Source of the DNA: Erysipelothrix sp. UBA3383
Lineage (GTDB): Bacteria; Bacillota_I; Bacilli_A; Erysipelotrichales; Erysipelotrichaceae
Direction of reading: 5' to 3'
DNA: 15,712 nt
Assembly (NCBI GenBank): GCA_002358955.1
Contig: DEPV01000076.1
Span: forward strand, 3,001-18,712
Positions 1 to 7,831 of this stretch are shown one piece after another. Position numbers and translations under genes: made by a program. The notes beneath the pieces are model-generated. The model was not told the DNA's origin, searched no databases, and was given only the letters and a program-made list of their open reading frames with translations. Within the stretch, counting starts at the first letter, position 1; each line of letters starts with the position of its first letter.

Positions 1-273
1 CATTTACCAGGTATGGTAGCAGCAATGACACACCTACCCGTAATTGGGGTGCCGATTCAATCCAAAGCTTTATCAGGAGTGGATTCACTGTACTCAATTG
101 TACAAATGCCTAAAGGGATTCCAGTGATGACGATGGCAATTAATGGTGCAGCTAATGCAGCATACAGTGCGATTGAAATCTTAGCATTGAGTGATGAAAC
201 CTTAAAAAATAAATACATTACATTTAAAAAAGAGCTTGCGACAAGCACTTGGGAGATGCAATTTGAAGAATAA
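1..273 (+). CDS. purE: PurE, N5-CAIR mutase, C-terminal part
   Basis: The window opens inside this gene; the last 90 codons are present in frame 1 and end at TAA 271-273. PurE (class I) moves the carboxylate of N5-carboxyaminoimidazole ribonucleotide to C4, giving CAIR, and takes its substrate from PurK. The visible part carries the family signature HLPGMVAAMT, then GVPIQSKAL, SLYSIVQMP and a NGAANAAYSAIEILAL helix, all typical of the PurE C-terminal half. The catalytic SGSxSD loop and the active-site His near residue 45 lie upstream and cannot be checked. The gene overlaps the purK start by 11 nt, so the two are probably translationally coupled. The operon promoter and any leader control element (PurR box, guanine riboswitch) would be upstream and are not visible. 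Confidence 0.95.
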   Translation, partial: HLPGMVAAMTHLPVIGVPIQSKALSGVDSLYSIVQMPKGIPVMTMAINGAANAAYSAIEILALSDETLKNKYITFKKELATSTWEMQFEE

Positions 274-1333
274 GATACTATTACCACCTGCACGAATTGG
301 TATTCTTGGGGCAGGTCAGTTAGCACTGTATATGGCAATTGAAGCATTACAGATGGGTTATCAAGTATCGACCTTTGATCCCAATCCAAAATCACCTGCA
401 AAAAGAGTGAGTGATTTTACGTGCGCAAGCTTTGATGATTTAGAAGCACTTGAAGCGTTTGCGAAGTCATGTGATGTACTGACTTATGAGTTTGAAAATA
501 TGAACTTAGAACACATTGAAGCTTTAAATAATAACTATCATTTACCCCAAGGGTCAAAGATTCTAAAACATACAGCACATCGCTATGAAGAACTTAAAAT
601 GGCACATGATTTAGGAATTACTACAGTACCTTCAATCTATGTTGAAAAGCCAAGCGATAAGCTGACAGGGATTGAGGATCTACAATTTCCAGTCATCATG
701 AAAACAGTGCGATTTGGATATGATGGTAAGGGACAGGAAGTCTTCCATAATCCTGAAGATGTTAAAGTCGAAGTTGAATCACTCATCTCAGAATTTATCA
801 GCTTTGATTATGAAATTTCAGTCATCTTAGCAAGAACACAAAATGAAGTCCAAGCGTATCCGCTCTTTAGAAATGTTCATCAAAAGGGAATTCTTAAAAC
901 TAGCGTTCCTTTCTATGAAGAGCATCCTAAAGCGATAGAGTATGCCATCAAGATTGCAGAAGCAATGGATTATACAGGAACGATGGCGGTTGAATTCTTT
1001 GTAAGAGATGGAGAAGTAATCTTTAATGAAGTTGCACCACGACCTCATAACTCAGGACACTTAACCTTAAGTGTATCCAATAAATCTCAGTTTAAAGCAC
1101 ACATTGAAGCCATTTGTGGACTTGAGATTGGACCGTTATTCCATCATGAAGATGGCTTAATGCTCAATTTATTGGGTGAAGATTTACTGGAGAGTCGAAA
1201 AACCATGCATCACAGTGATATTGATCATTACGAGTATGGAAAAGATGAGATGAAACCCGGACGTAAAATGGGACATGATGTTTATAGAAAAGAAGCAATG
1301 CTTAAAATAATAAGGGAGCTAGACAATGAATAA
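263..1333 (+). CDS. purK: PurK, N5-CAIR synthetase (ATP-grasp)
   Basis: PurK uses ATP and bicarbonate to carboxylate AIR to N5-CAIR, which PurE then rearranges. I place the start at TTG 263: it has a GGGAGA site at 251-256, six bases upstream, and gives a 356-residue protein whose first strand IGILGAGQLALYM lies where PurK proteins have IGIxGGGQL. The reading frame is open back to TTG 236 but without better support. Further family motifs are MGYQVSTFDPNPKSPA, CDVLTYEFEN, FGYDGKGQ in the ATP-grasp domain and FNEVAPRPHNSGH near residue 260-270. Length is normal for the family. The end overlaps purL by 8 nt (ATGAATAA). The second glycine of the usual GGGQL is alanine here, a mild change. Confidence 0.93.
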   Translation: MKNKILLPPARIGILGAGQLALYMAIEALQMGYQVSTFDPNPKSPAKRVSDFTCASFDDLEALEAFAKSCDVLTYEFENMNLEHIEALNNNYHLPQGSKILKHTAHRYEELKMAHDLGITTVPSIYVEKPSDKLTGIEDLQFPVIMKTVRFGYDGKGQEVFHNPEDVKVEVESLISEFISFDYEISVILARTQNEVQAYPLFRNVHQKGILKTSVPFYEEHPKAIEYAIKIAEAMDYTGTMAVEFFVRDGEVIFNEVAPRPHNSGHLTLSVSNKSQFKAHIEAICGLEIGPLFHHEDGLMLNLLGEDLLESRKTMHHSDIDHYEYGKDEMKPGRKMGHDVYRKEAMLKIIRELDNE

Positions 1334-4300
1334 AAGATTGTATGTAGAAACACACACAAATTATGAAGTTGAAAAGATTGAAGCATTAATTGAAAGACAT
1401 TTAGGACAAAGTATTACAGGGACACGTAAATTAAGTGTGTTTGATTTCATTCAAACTGATGAAAATACATTTAATAATTTTTATGAGAATGTTCTTAAAG
1501 ATGAGCTAGTACACAGCATCTACGAAACTGTGGAACTGGGAGATGTGTATATTGCTTATGAAGCTGTTGGGGGACAGTATGATCAAGCAAGTGAATGGGC
1601 TCAAGTGCTCCTTAAAAATGACGATGTAAGAGTCGAAGTAAGTGAGTTGATCATTTTTAAAGAGCAAGTTGATCTCAAGGCAGTAAGACGCCTGCTTGTA
1701 AACCCATTGGAATTCCAAGATAAGGATTTAGCTGTATTCAATGTGAATCCACTTGATGAAGTCACACCAATGCAAGTTTACAATGACTTCATTGAACTTG
1801 ATGAGAGTGCATTACGTACATTCTACAATGAGCATGGATTTGCGATGGAATATGAGGACATTCAATATGTTCAAGATTACTTTATTAATGAGAAAAGAAA
1901 TCCAACTGAAACTGAACTTTTAGTACTGGATACATACTGGTCTGATCACTGTCGTCATACAACCTTTATGACAGAGATACAAGAAGTTGAGTTTGAATCA
2001 TTTCCACTTAAAGATGCGATTGAAGCAAGCTTTAAACATTACTTAAAAGATAAAGCAGAATTGGGACGTGCTCATAAGCCATTAAGTTTAATGGATATTA
2101 CAGCACAAAATGGGCGTTATGCAAAAAATGTTCTGAAAGATGACATCATTGAAGTGAGTGAAGAAGTGAATGCTTGTTCTATTCGTATTAATGTTGATGT
2201 GGATGGTGTTGATGAGCCATGGCTCTTGATGTTTAAAAACGAGACACACAACCACCCTACAGAAATTGAACCTTATGGTGGGGCTTCTACATGTATTGGG
2301 GGAGCGATTCGTGATCCATTAAGTGGACGTGCTTATGTGTATCAAGCAATGCGTATTACAGGAAGTGGTAATGTATTAGAAACACTATCTGAAACACGTG
2401 TCGATAAATTACCTCAAGCATTCATTGCAGAACAAGCTTCAGCTGGATATTCACACTATGCTGATCAAATTGGCGTTAGTTCTTCTTATGTTAAAGAAAT
2501 ATTCCATGATTCATACCGTGCAAAACGTATGGAATGTGGAGCTGTTGTAGGTGCAATTAAAGAATCTGATCTTATCCGTCAATCACCAGTTACGGGTGAT
2601 GTTGTAGTGATGATGGGTGGACGTACGGGTCGTGATGGTGTTGGTGGTGCTACAGGAAGTTCTGATATTCAAACGACTGAATCTACAGTAACCAATGCTG
2701 CAGAGGTTCAAAAAGGAAATGCGCTTGAAGAACGTAAAATCATGCGTCTTTTCAGAGATCCAAAAATCAGTAGTATTATTAAAAAATCAAATGACTTTGG
2801 AGCAGGGGGTGTCTCTGTTGCAATTGGTGAACTTGCAGATGGATTACTGATTGACCTTGATAGTGTCAAATTAAAATACCCAGGATTAAATCCGACAGAA
2901 GTTGCAATCTCAGAATCACAAGAACGAATGGCAGTGGTATTAGATCCTAAACATGTACAATTCTTCTTAGATAAAGCTGCGGCTGAAAATGTTGAAGCGG
3001 TAGTTGTTGCAGAAGTTAATGATACACATCGTTTAGTCATTAAAGATGCGAATGGAACCTATGTTGATCTGGACCGTACATTTGTGGATTCAGGTGGTAT
3101 TACACAGAAAACAAACGCACTGATTAAGAATACCGATGTTGAAAACCCATTAATGTCTTACTATGAGATTAATGAAGCAAATATTCTTGCAGACTTACAA
3201 ACCATTCAAAATGCATCCCAAGCAGGACTTGCACAACGCTTTAACGCGCATGGTGCACTGATTAAACCACTACTTGGTAAACATCAATTAACACCAAATA
3301 TTGGATCTGTTGAAAGTCTTCCAATTTTAAAAGGTACAACCAATACAGTTTCAATGTTGACACATGGATTCATTCCATCAGTAAATGAGTACTCACCTTA
3401 TGTTGGTGGTGCTTTAGCTGTTGTAGAATCTTTATCAAAGACAGTAGCAATGGGTGGAGACTTTAGAAAAGTGTACTTCTCATTCCAAGAGTATTTTAAC
3501 CGTTTAACAAGCAGTGATCGATGGGGACGTGTCATGCAGGCACTACTTGGTACTTATGAAGCACAGAAACAATTTGGACTGTGTGCAATTGGTGGTAAAG
3601 ACTCTATGTCAGGATCTTACGAAGGTGTGGATGTTGTTGATACACTTGTAAGTTTTGCATGTTCTCCACAAAAGAAAGATTTATTAATTAGTAGTGAATT
3701 AAAATCAACGGACTCATACCTTTACTTAATGGATGCTCCGATTGATGAATTGGGTCTTGTTGATTATGAAGCGTTAATGAATCAATATGATGCTTATTAT
3801 GCTTTAGCACAAGATAAAACAATTCTAAGTGCTATGACTACTGATGATGCATCCATTATCGTGACACTTACAAAAATGGCAATGGGAAACCATATAGGAT
3901 TTGATGTTGCATTAAATGCAGAACACACATCCATTCGTCCAGGAAGTATTGTATTTGAAACACAAACTGAAGTTGAAGGCTTTACGTTCTTAGGTAAAAC
4001 ACAAGTTGATGAAACTGCAAACATTAATTCAGTATCAATTGCATTAGATACATTAGTGAAGGCTAATACATCAGTATTAAGCCCTGTTTATCCAGTTGAT
4101 GGTTTTAAGGTTGAAGATGCTAAACCTGTAGTTGATAACGTTGTTTCAGATAATACAGTGGCTTCGGGAGGTTCAGTATTAATTCCAGTATTTGAAGGAA
4201 CTGTTGGTGAGTATGATCTGATTGAAGCATTCAATTTTTATGATGCAAATGTTAATGTCTTTGTTTACTCAAACAATCCGAAAGAATTTGCAGCAGCAAT

Positions 4301-4823
4301 CAGCAAAGCAGACATTGTTGCATTTGCAGATGGCGCAGTCAATGGTGATGTTCCTGTTCTTGGTGCATTTGCTGTTGAAGTATTACGTGATGCAGATGTT
4401 AAAGAAGCTTTAGAAAATCATATTAATAATAAAAAGCGTGTCCTAGGCTTTGGTAATGGATTCCAAATCTTAGTGAAATCAGGATTGATTCCATTTGATA
4501 AGGTTACACAACCGGCTTATAGCTTTGCACAGAATAATACGGGACGTCGTGTATGTATGGATGTTGTGGTTCAAAGTGCACAGCGCAACCTATGGACAGC
4601 AAATCTGTCAGAAGATACTGTGTACCATGCTCAAACTCACGGACAAGTCGTTGGTGATCTTAAGGCAGAACATATTGTTTACCAATATGCAGGGCTGAAC
4701 CCTAATGGTTCAACACAAGGTGTTGAAGCACTGGTATCAGATTCAGGCTTAGTCTTTGGACGTATGGGTAATGTTAACGATGCAATTATCAAGAATGCAT
4801 TAAGTGGACTTCATAATGAGTAA
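1326..4823 (+). CDS. purL: PurL, single-chain FGAM synthase with degenerate glutaminase domain
   Basis: This 1165-residue protein is the large form of FGAM synthase, which turns FGAR, ATP and an amino donor into FGAM; family members usually exceed 1200 residues. The synthetase core looks intact: TYWSDHCRHTTF, FKNETHNHPTEIEP (residues 303-316), GGAIRDPLSGRAYVYQAM, GGRTGRDGVGGATGSS, NDFGAGGVSVAIGELADG and AISESQERMAVV, closest by eye to clostridial PurL. The C-terminal class I glutaminase domain (from about residue 945) is recognisable but its triad is gone. The nucleophile elbow reads LGFGNGFQ where the family has LGICNGFQ, so Cys is Gly1043 (GGT, 4452-4454). The usual GHSE at the end reads GNVN, so His and Glu are Asn1149 and Asn1151. 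VSHGEGRF reads QTHGQVVG. The start ATG 1326 has a GGGAG site and overlaps purK by 8 nt. It should work with ammonia only, unless another protein supplies it. Confidence 0.95.
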   Translation: MNKRLYVETHTNYEVEKIEALIERHLGQSITGTRKLSVFDFIQTDENTFNNFYENVLKDELVHSIYETVELGDVYIAYEAVGGQYDQASEWAQVLLKNDDVRVEVSELIIFKEQVDLKAVRRLLVNPLEFQDKDLAVFNVNPLDEVTPMQVYNDFIELDESALRTFYNEHGFAMEYEDIQYVQDYFINEKRNPTETELLVLDTYWSDHCRHTTFMTEIQEVEFESFPLKDAIEASFKHYLKDKAELGRAHKPLSLMDITAQNGRYAKNVLKDDIIEVSEEVNACSIRINVDVDGVDEPWLLMFKNETHNHPTEIEPYGGASTCIGGAIRDPLSGRAYVYQAMRITGSGNVLETLSETRVDKLPQAFIAEQASAGYSHYADQIGVSSSYVKEIFHDSYRAKRMECGAVVGAIKESDLIRQSPVTGDVVVMMGGRTGRDGVGGATGSSDIQTTESTVTNAAEVQKGNALEERKIMRLFRDPKISSIIKKSNDFGAGGVSVAIGELADGLLIDLDSVKLKYPGLNPTEVAISESQERMAVVLDPKHVQFFLDKAAAENVEAVVVAEVNDTHRLVIKDANGTYVDLDRTFVDSGGITQKTNALIKNTDVENPLMSYYEINEANILADLQTIQNASQAGLAQRFNAHGALIKPLLGKHQLTPNIGSVESLPILKGTTNTVSMLTHGFIPSVNEYSPYVGGALAVVESLSKTVAMGGDFRKVYFSFQEYFNRLTSSDRWGRVMQALLGTYEAQKQFGLCAIGGKDSMSGSYEGVDVVDTLVSFACSPQKKDLLISSELKSTDSYLYLMDAPIDELGLVDYEALMNQYDAYYALAQDKTILSAMTTDDASIIVTLTKMAMGNHIGFDVALNAEHTSIRPGSIVFETQTEVEGFTFLGKTQVDETANINSVSIALDTLVKANTSVLSPVYPVDGFKVEDAKPVVDNVVSDNTVASGGSVLIPVFEGTVGEYDLIEAFNFYDANVNVFVYSNNPKEFAAAISKADIVAFADGAVNGDVPVLGAFAVEVLRDADVKEALENHINNKKRVLGFGNGFQILVKSGLIPFDKVTQPAYSFAQNNTGRRVCMDVVVQSAQRNLWTANLSEDTVYHAQTHGQVVGDLKAEHIVYQYAGLNPNGSTQGVEALVSDSGLVFGRMGNVNDAIIKNALSGLHNE

Positions 4824-5493
4824 ACGATTTACAGACGATAATGGCTCGAGTATTCTCCATTTTACGGATAATGTCTCAGCCTTCAATGGTCTAAAAAAAG
4901 CAACCATTAAAGATAAGGGTCAATATAATAATCAAATATCAGCTTTGATATTTGATTATCTTATTGCTCATGATATTCCAACTCATTTTATAGAGACAGT
5001 GGATACAAGTTCACAACGTGTTCTTAAAGTGGATATGGTGCCTGTAGAAATTATTATACGTAATAAAGCAGCAGGTCCATGGATGGAAAACTTAGGGTTT
5101 AAACATGGTGATCAGTTGAAAACTCCAATACTTGAATATCGTTATAAGAGTAATACTTTAAAAGATCCACTGATTAACAGTACTCATATTCTGGCTTTAT
5201 CAATGTGTTCTCAAGAAGAATTAACGTGGCTACATGATGTCTCTTTAAAAATAAATGAAGTCTTACAGGCTTATTTCCTGAAATCTGATATGGATTTAGT
5301 GGATCTAAAATTAGAGTTTGGTTATAAAGAGAATCGAGAATTAGTACTTGCAGACTCTTTAACACCGGATACCATGCGTATTTGGGATTTGAAGACTCAA
5401 GAACCGATGGACAAAGATGTATTTAGAAAAGACTTAGGAAAGCTTGAAAAAGCCTATGCTGAAGTATTAAGACGTTTGGAGGAACAAGTATGA
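4816..5493 (+). CDS. purC: PurC1, SAICAR synthetase homologue lacking the N-terminal ATP loop
   Basis: PurC joins CAIR and aspartate with ATP to make SAICAR. From ATG 4816 this is 225 residues; a GTG at 4804 would add four, and an in-frame stop at 4801-4803 rules out a longer N-terminus. Canonical features are present: VSAFNGLKKATIKDKG (residues 20-35), NNQISALIF, IPTHFIE, IIIRNKAAG (79-87), LVDLKLEFG (161-169) and LTPDTMRIWD (182-191). What is missing is notable. Bacterial PurC begins with LYEGKAKxVY, whose Gly/Lys loop contacts ATP, and only SKRF remains of it. KDD of the substrate loop reads KSN (111-113), AGS reads AGP (86-88), and LADE reads LADS (178-181). I read it as a true PurC homologue that is probably impaired alone. 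It overlaps purL by 8 nt (ATGAGTAA) and purF by 4 nt (ATGA). Confidence 0.88.
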   Translation: MSKRFTDDNGSSILHFTDNVSAFNGLKKATIKDKGQYNNQISALIFDYLIAHDIPTHFIETVDTSSQRVLKVDMVPVEIIIRNKAAGPWMENLGFKHGDQLKTPILEYRYKSNTLKDPLINSTHILALSMCSQEELTWLHDVSLKINEVLQAYFLKSDMDLVDLKLEFGYKENRELVLADSLTPDTMRIWDLKTQEPMDKDVFRKDLGKLEKAYAEVLRRLEEQV

Positions 5494-6845
5494 GTGGTAT
5501 TATCGGAATTTATAATCATGAAGATGCTGCTCAAGCAATCTTCTATGGACTTCATGCTTTACAGCACCGAGGACAAGAGGGTGCTGGAATTAGTGTTAGT
5601 GATGGGCACCAATTAATAGCTTATAAAAACTTTGGAATTACACAGAAAGTGTTTGATGAAGATACTTTAAGAAACTTAAAAGGACGATCTGGAATTGGGC
5701 ATGTGCACTATCCTACTAAGGAGAGTCGTACCATCCAAAACATCCAACCCTTTTACTTTAAACACTCTCATTATGATTTCTCAGTATGTCATCATGGTGA
5801 TGTGGTGAATGCGTATCAATTGAGAATGTTTCTGGAAGAATCAGGTTCCATATTCCAATCTGATTCTGATTCAGAAGTCTTTGCACACTTACTGAACTAC
5901 CACCGTAATAATTCAATTGTTGAAAGTTTGATTCAAACTTTAAACTATATGGATGGAGGATTTAGTTTCCTTCACCTTACCAATGATGCGCTTTATGCCA
6001 TTCGTGATCGACATGGTTTAACACCTTTATCACTTGGAGAACTGGATGGTGCTTATGTTGTAGCATCTGAAACTTGTGCCATTGAGGTATTGGGAGGGCG
6101 ATGGATTCGAGATATTAATCCAGGTGAGATTTTAGAGATTTCTAAAGAAGGTTTAAAATCTTATTCCTATGCTCAAGATACACAAGAACTGGTATCGGCG
6201 ATGGAGTTTGTTTACTACTCTCGACCAGATAGTAGTATTGGTGGCATTAACGTACACCAAGCTCGTAAACAGACGGGACGTGTCTTAGCAGAAGAGTCTC
6301 ATGTGGATGCTGATATTGTGATTGGTATACCTGATTCATCTTTATCGGCTGCTCAAGGTTATGGAGAAGCGGTTGGCTTAAAGGTTGAGATGGGAATCAT
6401 CAAAAACAGATATGTTGGGCGTACCTTCATTATGGAGTCACAAAAACTGCGTGACCAAGGGGTGAAGATGAAGTTATCAGCCATTCAGGCAGTCGTTAAA
6501 GATCAACGTATTATCCTTGTGGATGACTCTTTAGTAAGAGGAACAACATCCAAACGTATTGTGCAAATGATGCGTGATGCAGGAGCTTTAGAGGTGCATC
6601 TTCGCATTGCATGTCCTGAGATTAAAGCACCGTATTTCTACGGCCTTGATTCTTATGATGCAAGTGAGTTAATCAGTAATCGTTTTAATAAAGAAGAATT
6701 GTGTAAGCATGTTGGAGTAGACAGCTTAGAGTTTCTAAGTGCTGAAGGTATGGTTCAAGCCATTCCTGAAGTGGGCTTGTATTTAGGATGTTTCAACCAT
6801 GATTTACCAACCCATATATACGAAAGAGGAATTGATAATGAGTAA
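5490..6845 (+). CDS. purF: PurF, amidophosphoribosyltransferase without the catalytic N-terminal Cys
   Basis: PurF makes phosphoribosylamine from PRPP, the first step of the pathway; the 451-residue length is normal. The N-terminal Ntn glutaminase fold is recognisable (YGLHALQHRGQEGAGIS), but the residue after Met, always Cys in active enzymes because it is the nucleophile, is Ser2 (AGT 5493-5495). The GHVRYST motif reads GHVHYPT (Arg to His73), and the HNG oxyanion motif reads HHG (Asn to His102). Asp127 is kept. The phosphoribosyltransferase half looks intact: YYSRPDSS, KNRYVGRTFI and the PRPP loop VDDSLVRGTTS. Three of four cysteines that hold the Fe-S cluster in Bacillus-type PurF are replaced (Ala237, Tyr382, Tyr431; Cys434 remains). 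A strong GGAGG at 5477-5481 fixes ATG 5490, and no upstream in-frame Cys or propeptide exists (stop at 5460-5462). Ammonia-dependent activity is the likely function. Confidence 0.95.
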   Translation: MSGIIGIYNHEDAAQAIFYGLHALQHRGQEGAGISVSDGHQLIAYKNFGITQKVFDEDTLRNLKGRSGIGHVHYPTKESRTIQNIQPFYFKHSHYDFSVCHHGDVVNAYQLRMFLEESGSIFQSDSDSEVFAHLLNYHRNNSIVESLIQTLNYMDGGFSFLHLTNDALYAIRDRHGLTPLSLGELDGAYVVASETCAIEVLGGRWIRDINPGEILEISKEGLKSYSYAQDTQELVSAMEFVYYSRPDSSIGGINVHQARKQTGRVLAEESHVDADIVIGIPDSSLSAAQGYGEAVGLKVEMGIIKNRYVGRTFIMESQKLRDQGVKMKLSAIQAVVKDQRIILVDDSLVRGTTSKRIVQMMRDAGALEVHLRIACPEIKAPYFYGLDSYDASELISNRFNKEELCKHVGVDSLEFLSAEGMVQAIPEVGLYLGCFNHDLPTHIYERGIDNE

Positions 6846-7827
6846 AAAATATGCAGCAGCGGGTGTTAATTTAGAAGCTGGTTATGAATCTGTAGAACGT
6901 ATTAAGAAACACATTCATAGAACCCATAATAAAGGTGTTATGAGTGCGATTGGTGGTTTTGGGGGTATGTTTGATTTAGGACAGTACAACTTAAAAGACC
7001 CAGTACTTGTGAGTGGTACAGATGGTGTTGGAACAAAACTTCAACTTGCAATTGATCTTGATATGCACGATACCATCGGAATCGATTTGGTTGCGATGTG
7101 TGTGAATGATATTCTTGCACAAGGTGCACAACCCATGTTCTTTTTAGACTACTTAGCAGTGGGAAATAACGTTCCAGCACGAGTTGAGGCGATTGTTAGT
7201 GGTGTTGCTGAAGGGTGTGTCCAAGCAGGGGCAGCTCTTATTGGTGGAGAAACAGCAGAGATGCCAGGTATGTATGCTGAGGATTCATACGACCTTGCAG
7301 GATTTGCAGTGGGTATTGCAGAGCGTGAGGATTTGATTGATATTAGCAATGTTAAGAATGGTGATGTGATTATTGGGCTTGAAAGTTCAGGAATTCACTC
7401 TAATGGGTACTCTTTAGTACGTAAGATTATTAAAGATGCAAACATTGAACTTGATGATGCGTTTGTTGACATGGTATTAGCACCTACAAAAATCTATGTT
7501 CAAGAAGTATTGGCACTGATGAAAGAAGTTAAAGTTCATGGTGCGGTTCATAATACAGGTGGTGGATTTGTTGAAAACTTGCCACGTGCATTAAATGATG
7601 GACAAGGGGCTCAGATTCAACTGGGTTCATGGCCCATGCCAGAAATCTTCAACATCTTAAAAGATAAGGGAGATTTAGAAACCATTGAAATGATGAACAT
7701 CTTCAATATGGGGATTGGATTCATGTTAATTGTAGATCCTAAAGATCTTGATGCAGCACTAAAAGCATTGCCAGCAGCACATGTTATTGGAACTGTAGTT
7801 GAAGGTGAAGGCGTACGTTTTGAGTAA
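6838..7827 (+). CDS. purM: PurM, AIR synthetase
   Basis: PurM closes the imidazole ring of FGAM with ATP to give AIR, acting just after PurL. The preferred start is ATG 6838, preceded by AAAGAGGA about six bases upstream and overlapping the purF stop by 8 nt (ATGAGTAA); this gives 329 residues, close to the usual 330-350. The start YAAAGVNLEAGYE is the normal PurM N-terminus. Family motifs follow: IGGFGGMFDL, LVSGTDGVGTKL, GIDLVAMCVNDI, GGETAEMPGMY, GLESSGIHSNGYSLVRK, NTGGGFVENLPRAL and NIFNMGIGFM. The usual HITGGG reads HNTGGG. No catalytic loss like that of its neighbours is evident. The gene runs into purN through a second overlap. Confidence 0.95.
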   Translation: MSKKYAAAGVNLEAGYESVERIKKHIHRTHNKGVMSAIGGFGGMFDLGQYNLKDPVLVSGTDGVGTKLQLAIDLDMHDTIGIDLVAMCVNDILAQGAQPMFFLDYLAVGNNVPARVEAIVSGVAEGCVQAGAALIGGETAEMPGMYAEDSYDLAGFAVGIAEREDLIDISNVKNGDVIIGLESSGIHSNGYSLVRKIIKDANIELDDAFVDMVLAPTKIYVQEVLALMKEVKVHGAVHNTGGGFVENLPRALNDGQGAQIQLGSWPMPEIFNILKDKGDLETIEMMNIFNMGIGFMLIVDPKDLDAALKALPAAHVIGTVVEGEGVRFE

Positions 7828-7831
7828 GAAT

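Noticed and set aside
57..401. Antisense open frame opposite purE/purK, and similar opposite-strand frames across the operon
   Set aside because: They have no ribosome sites or family motifs and lie wholly over well-supported genes. They are shadows of the coding frames.
4700..4830. An upstream start for PurC1 that would restore the missing LYEGKAK loop
   Set aside because: In frame, the codon just before GTG 4804 is TAA (4801-4803), and the preceding sequence is well-formed purL coding. No Gly/Lys loop motif is seen upstream.
5460..5495. PurF propeptide or an upstream start exposing a Cys, as in Bacillus-type PurF
   Set aside because: The frame upstream of ATG 5490 closes at TGA 5460-5462 and contains no ATG, GTG, TTG or Cys codon. 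The ribosome site fits ATG 5490.
4440..5495. Sequencing error as the cause of the Cys losses in PurF and PurL
   Set aside because: Each protein has several independent substitutions at different glutaminase motifs, all in frame, so one or two miscalled bases cannot explain them.
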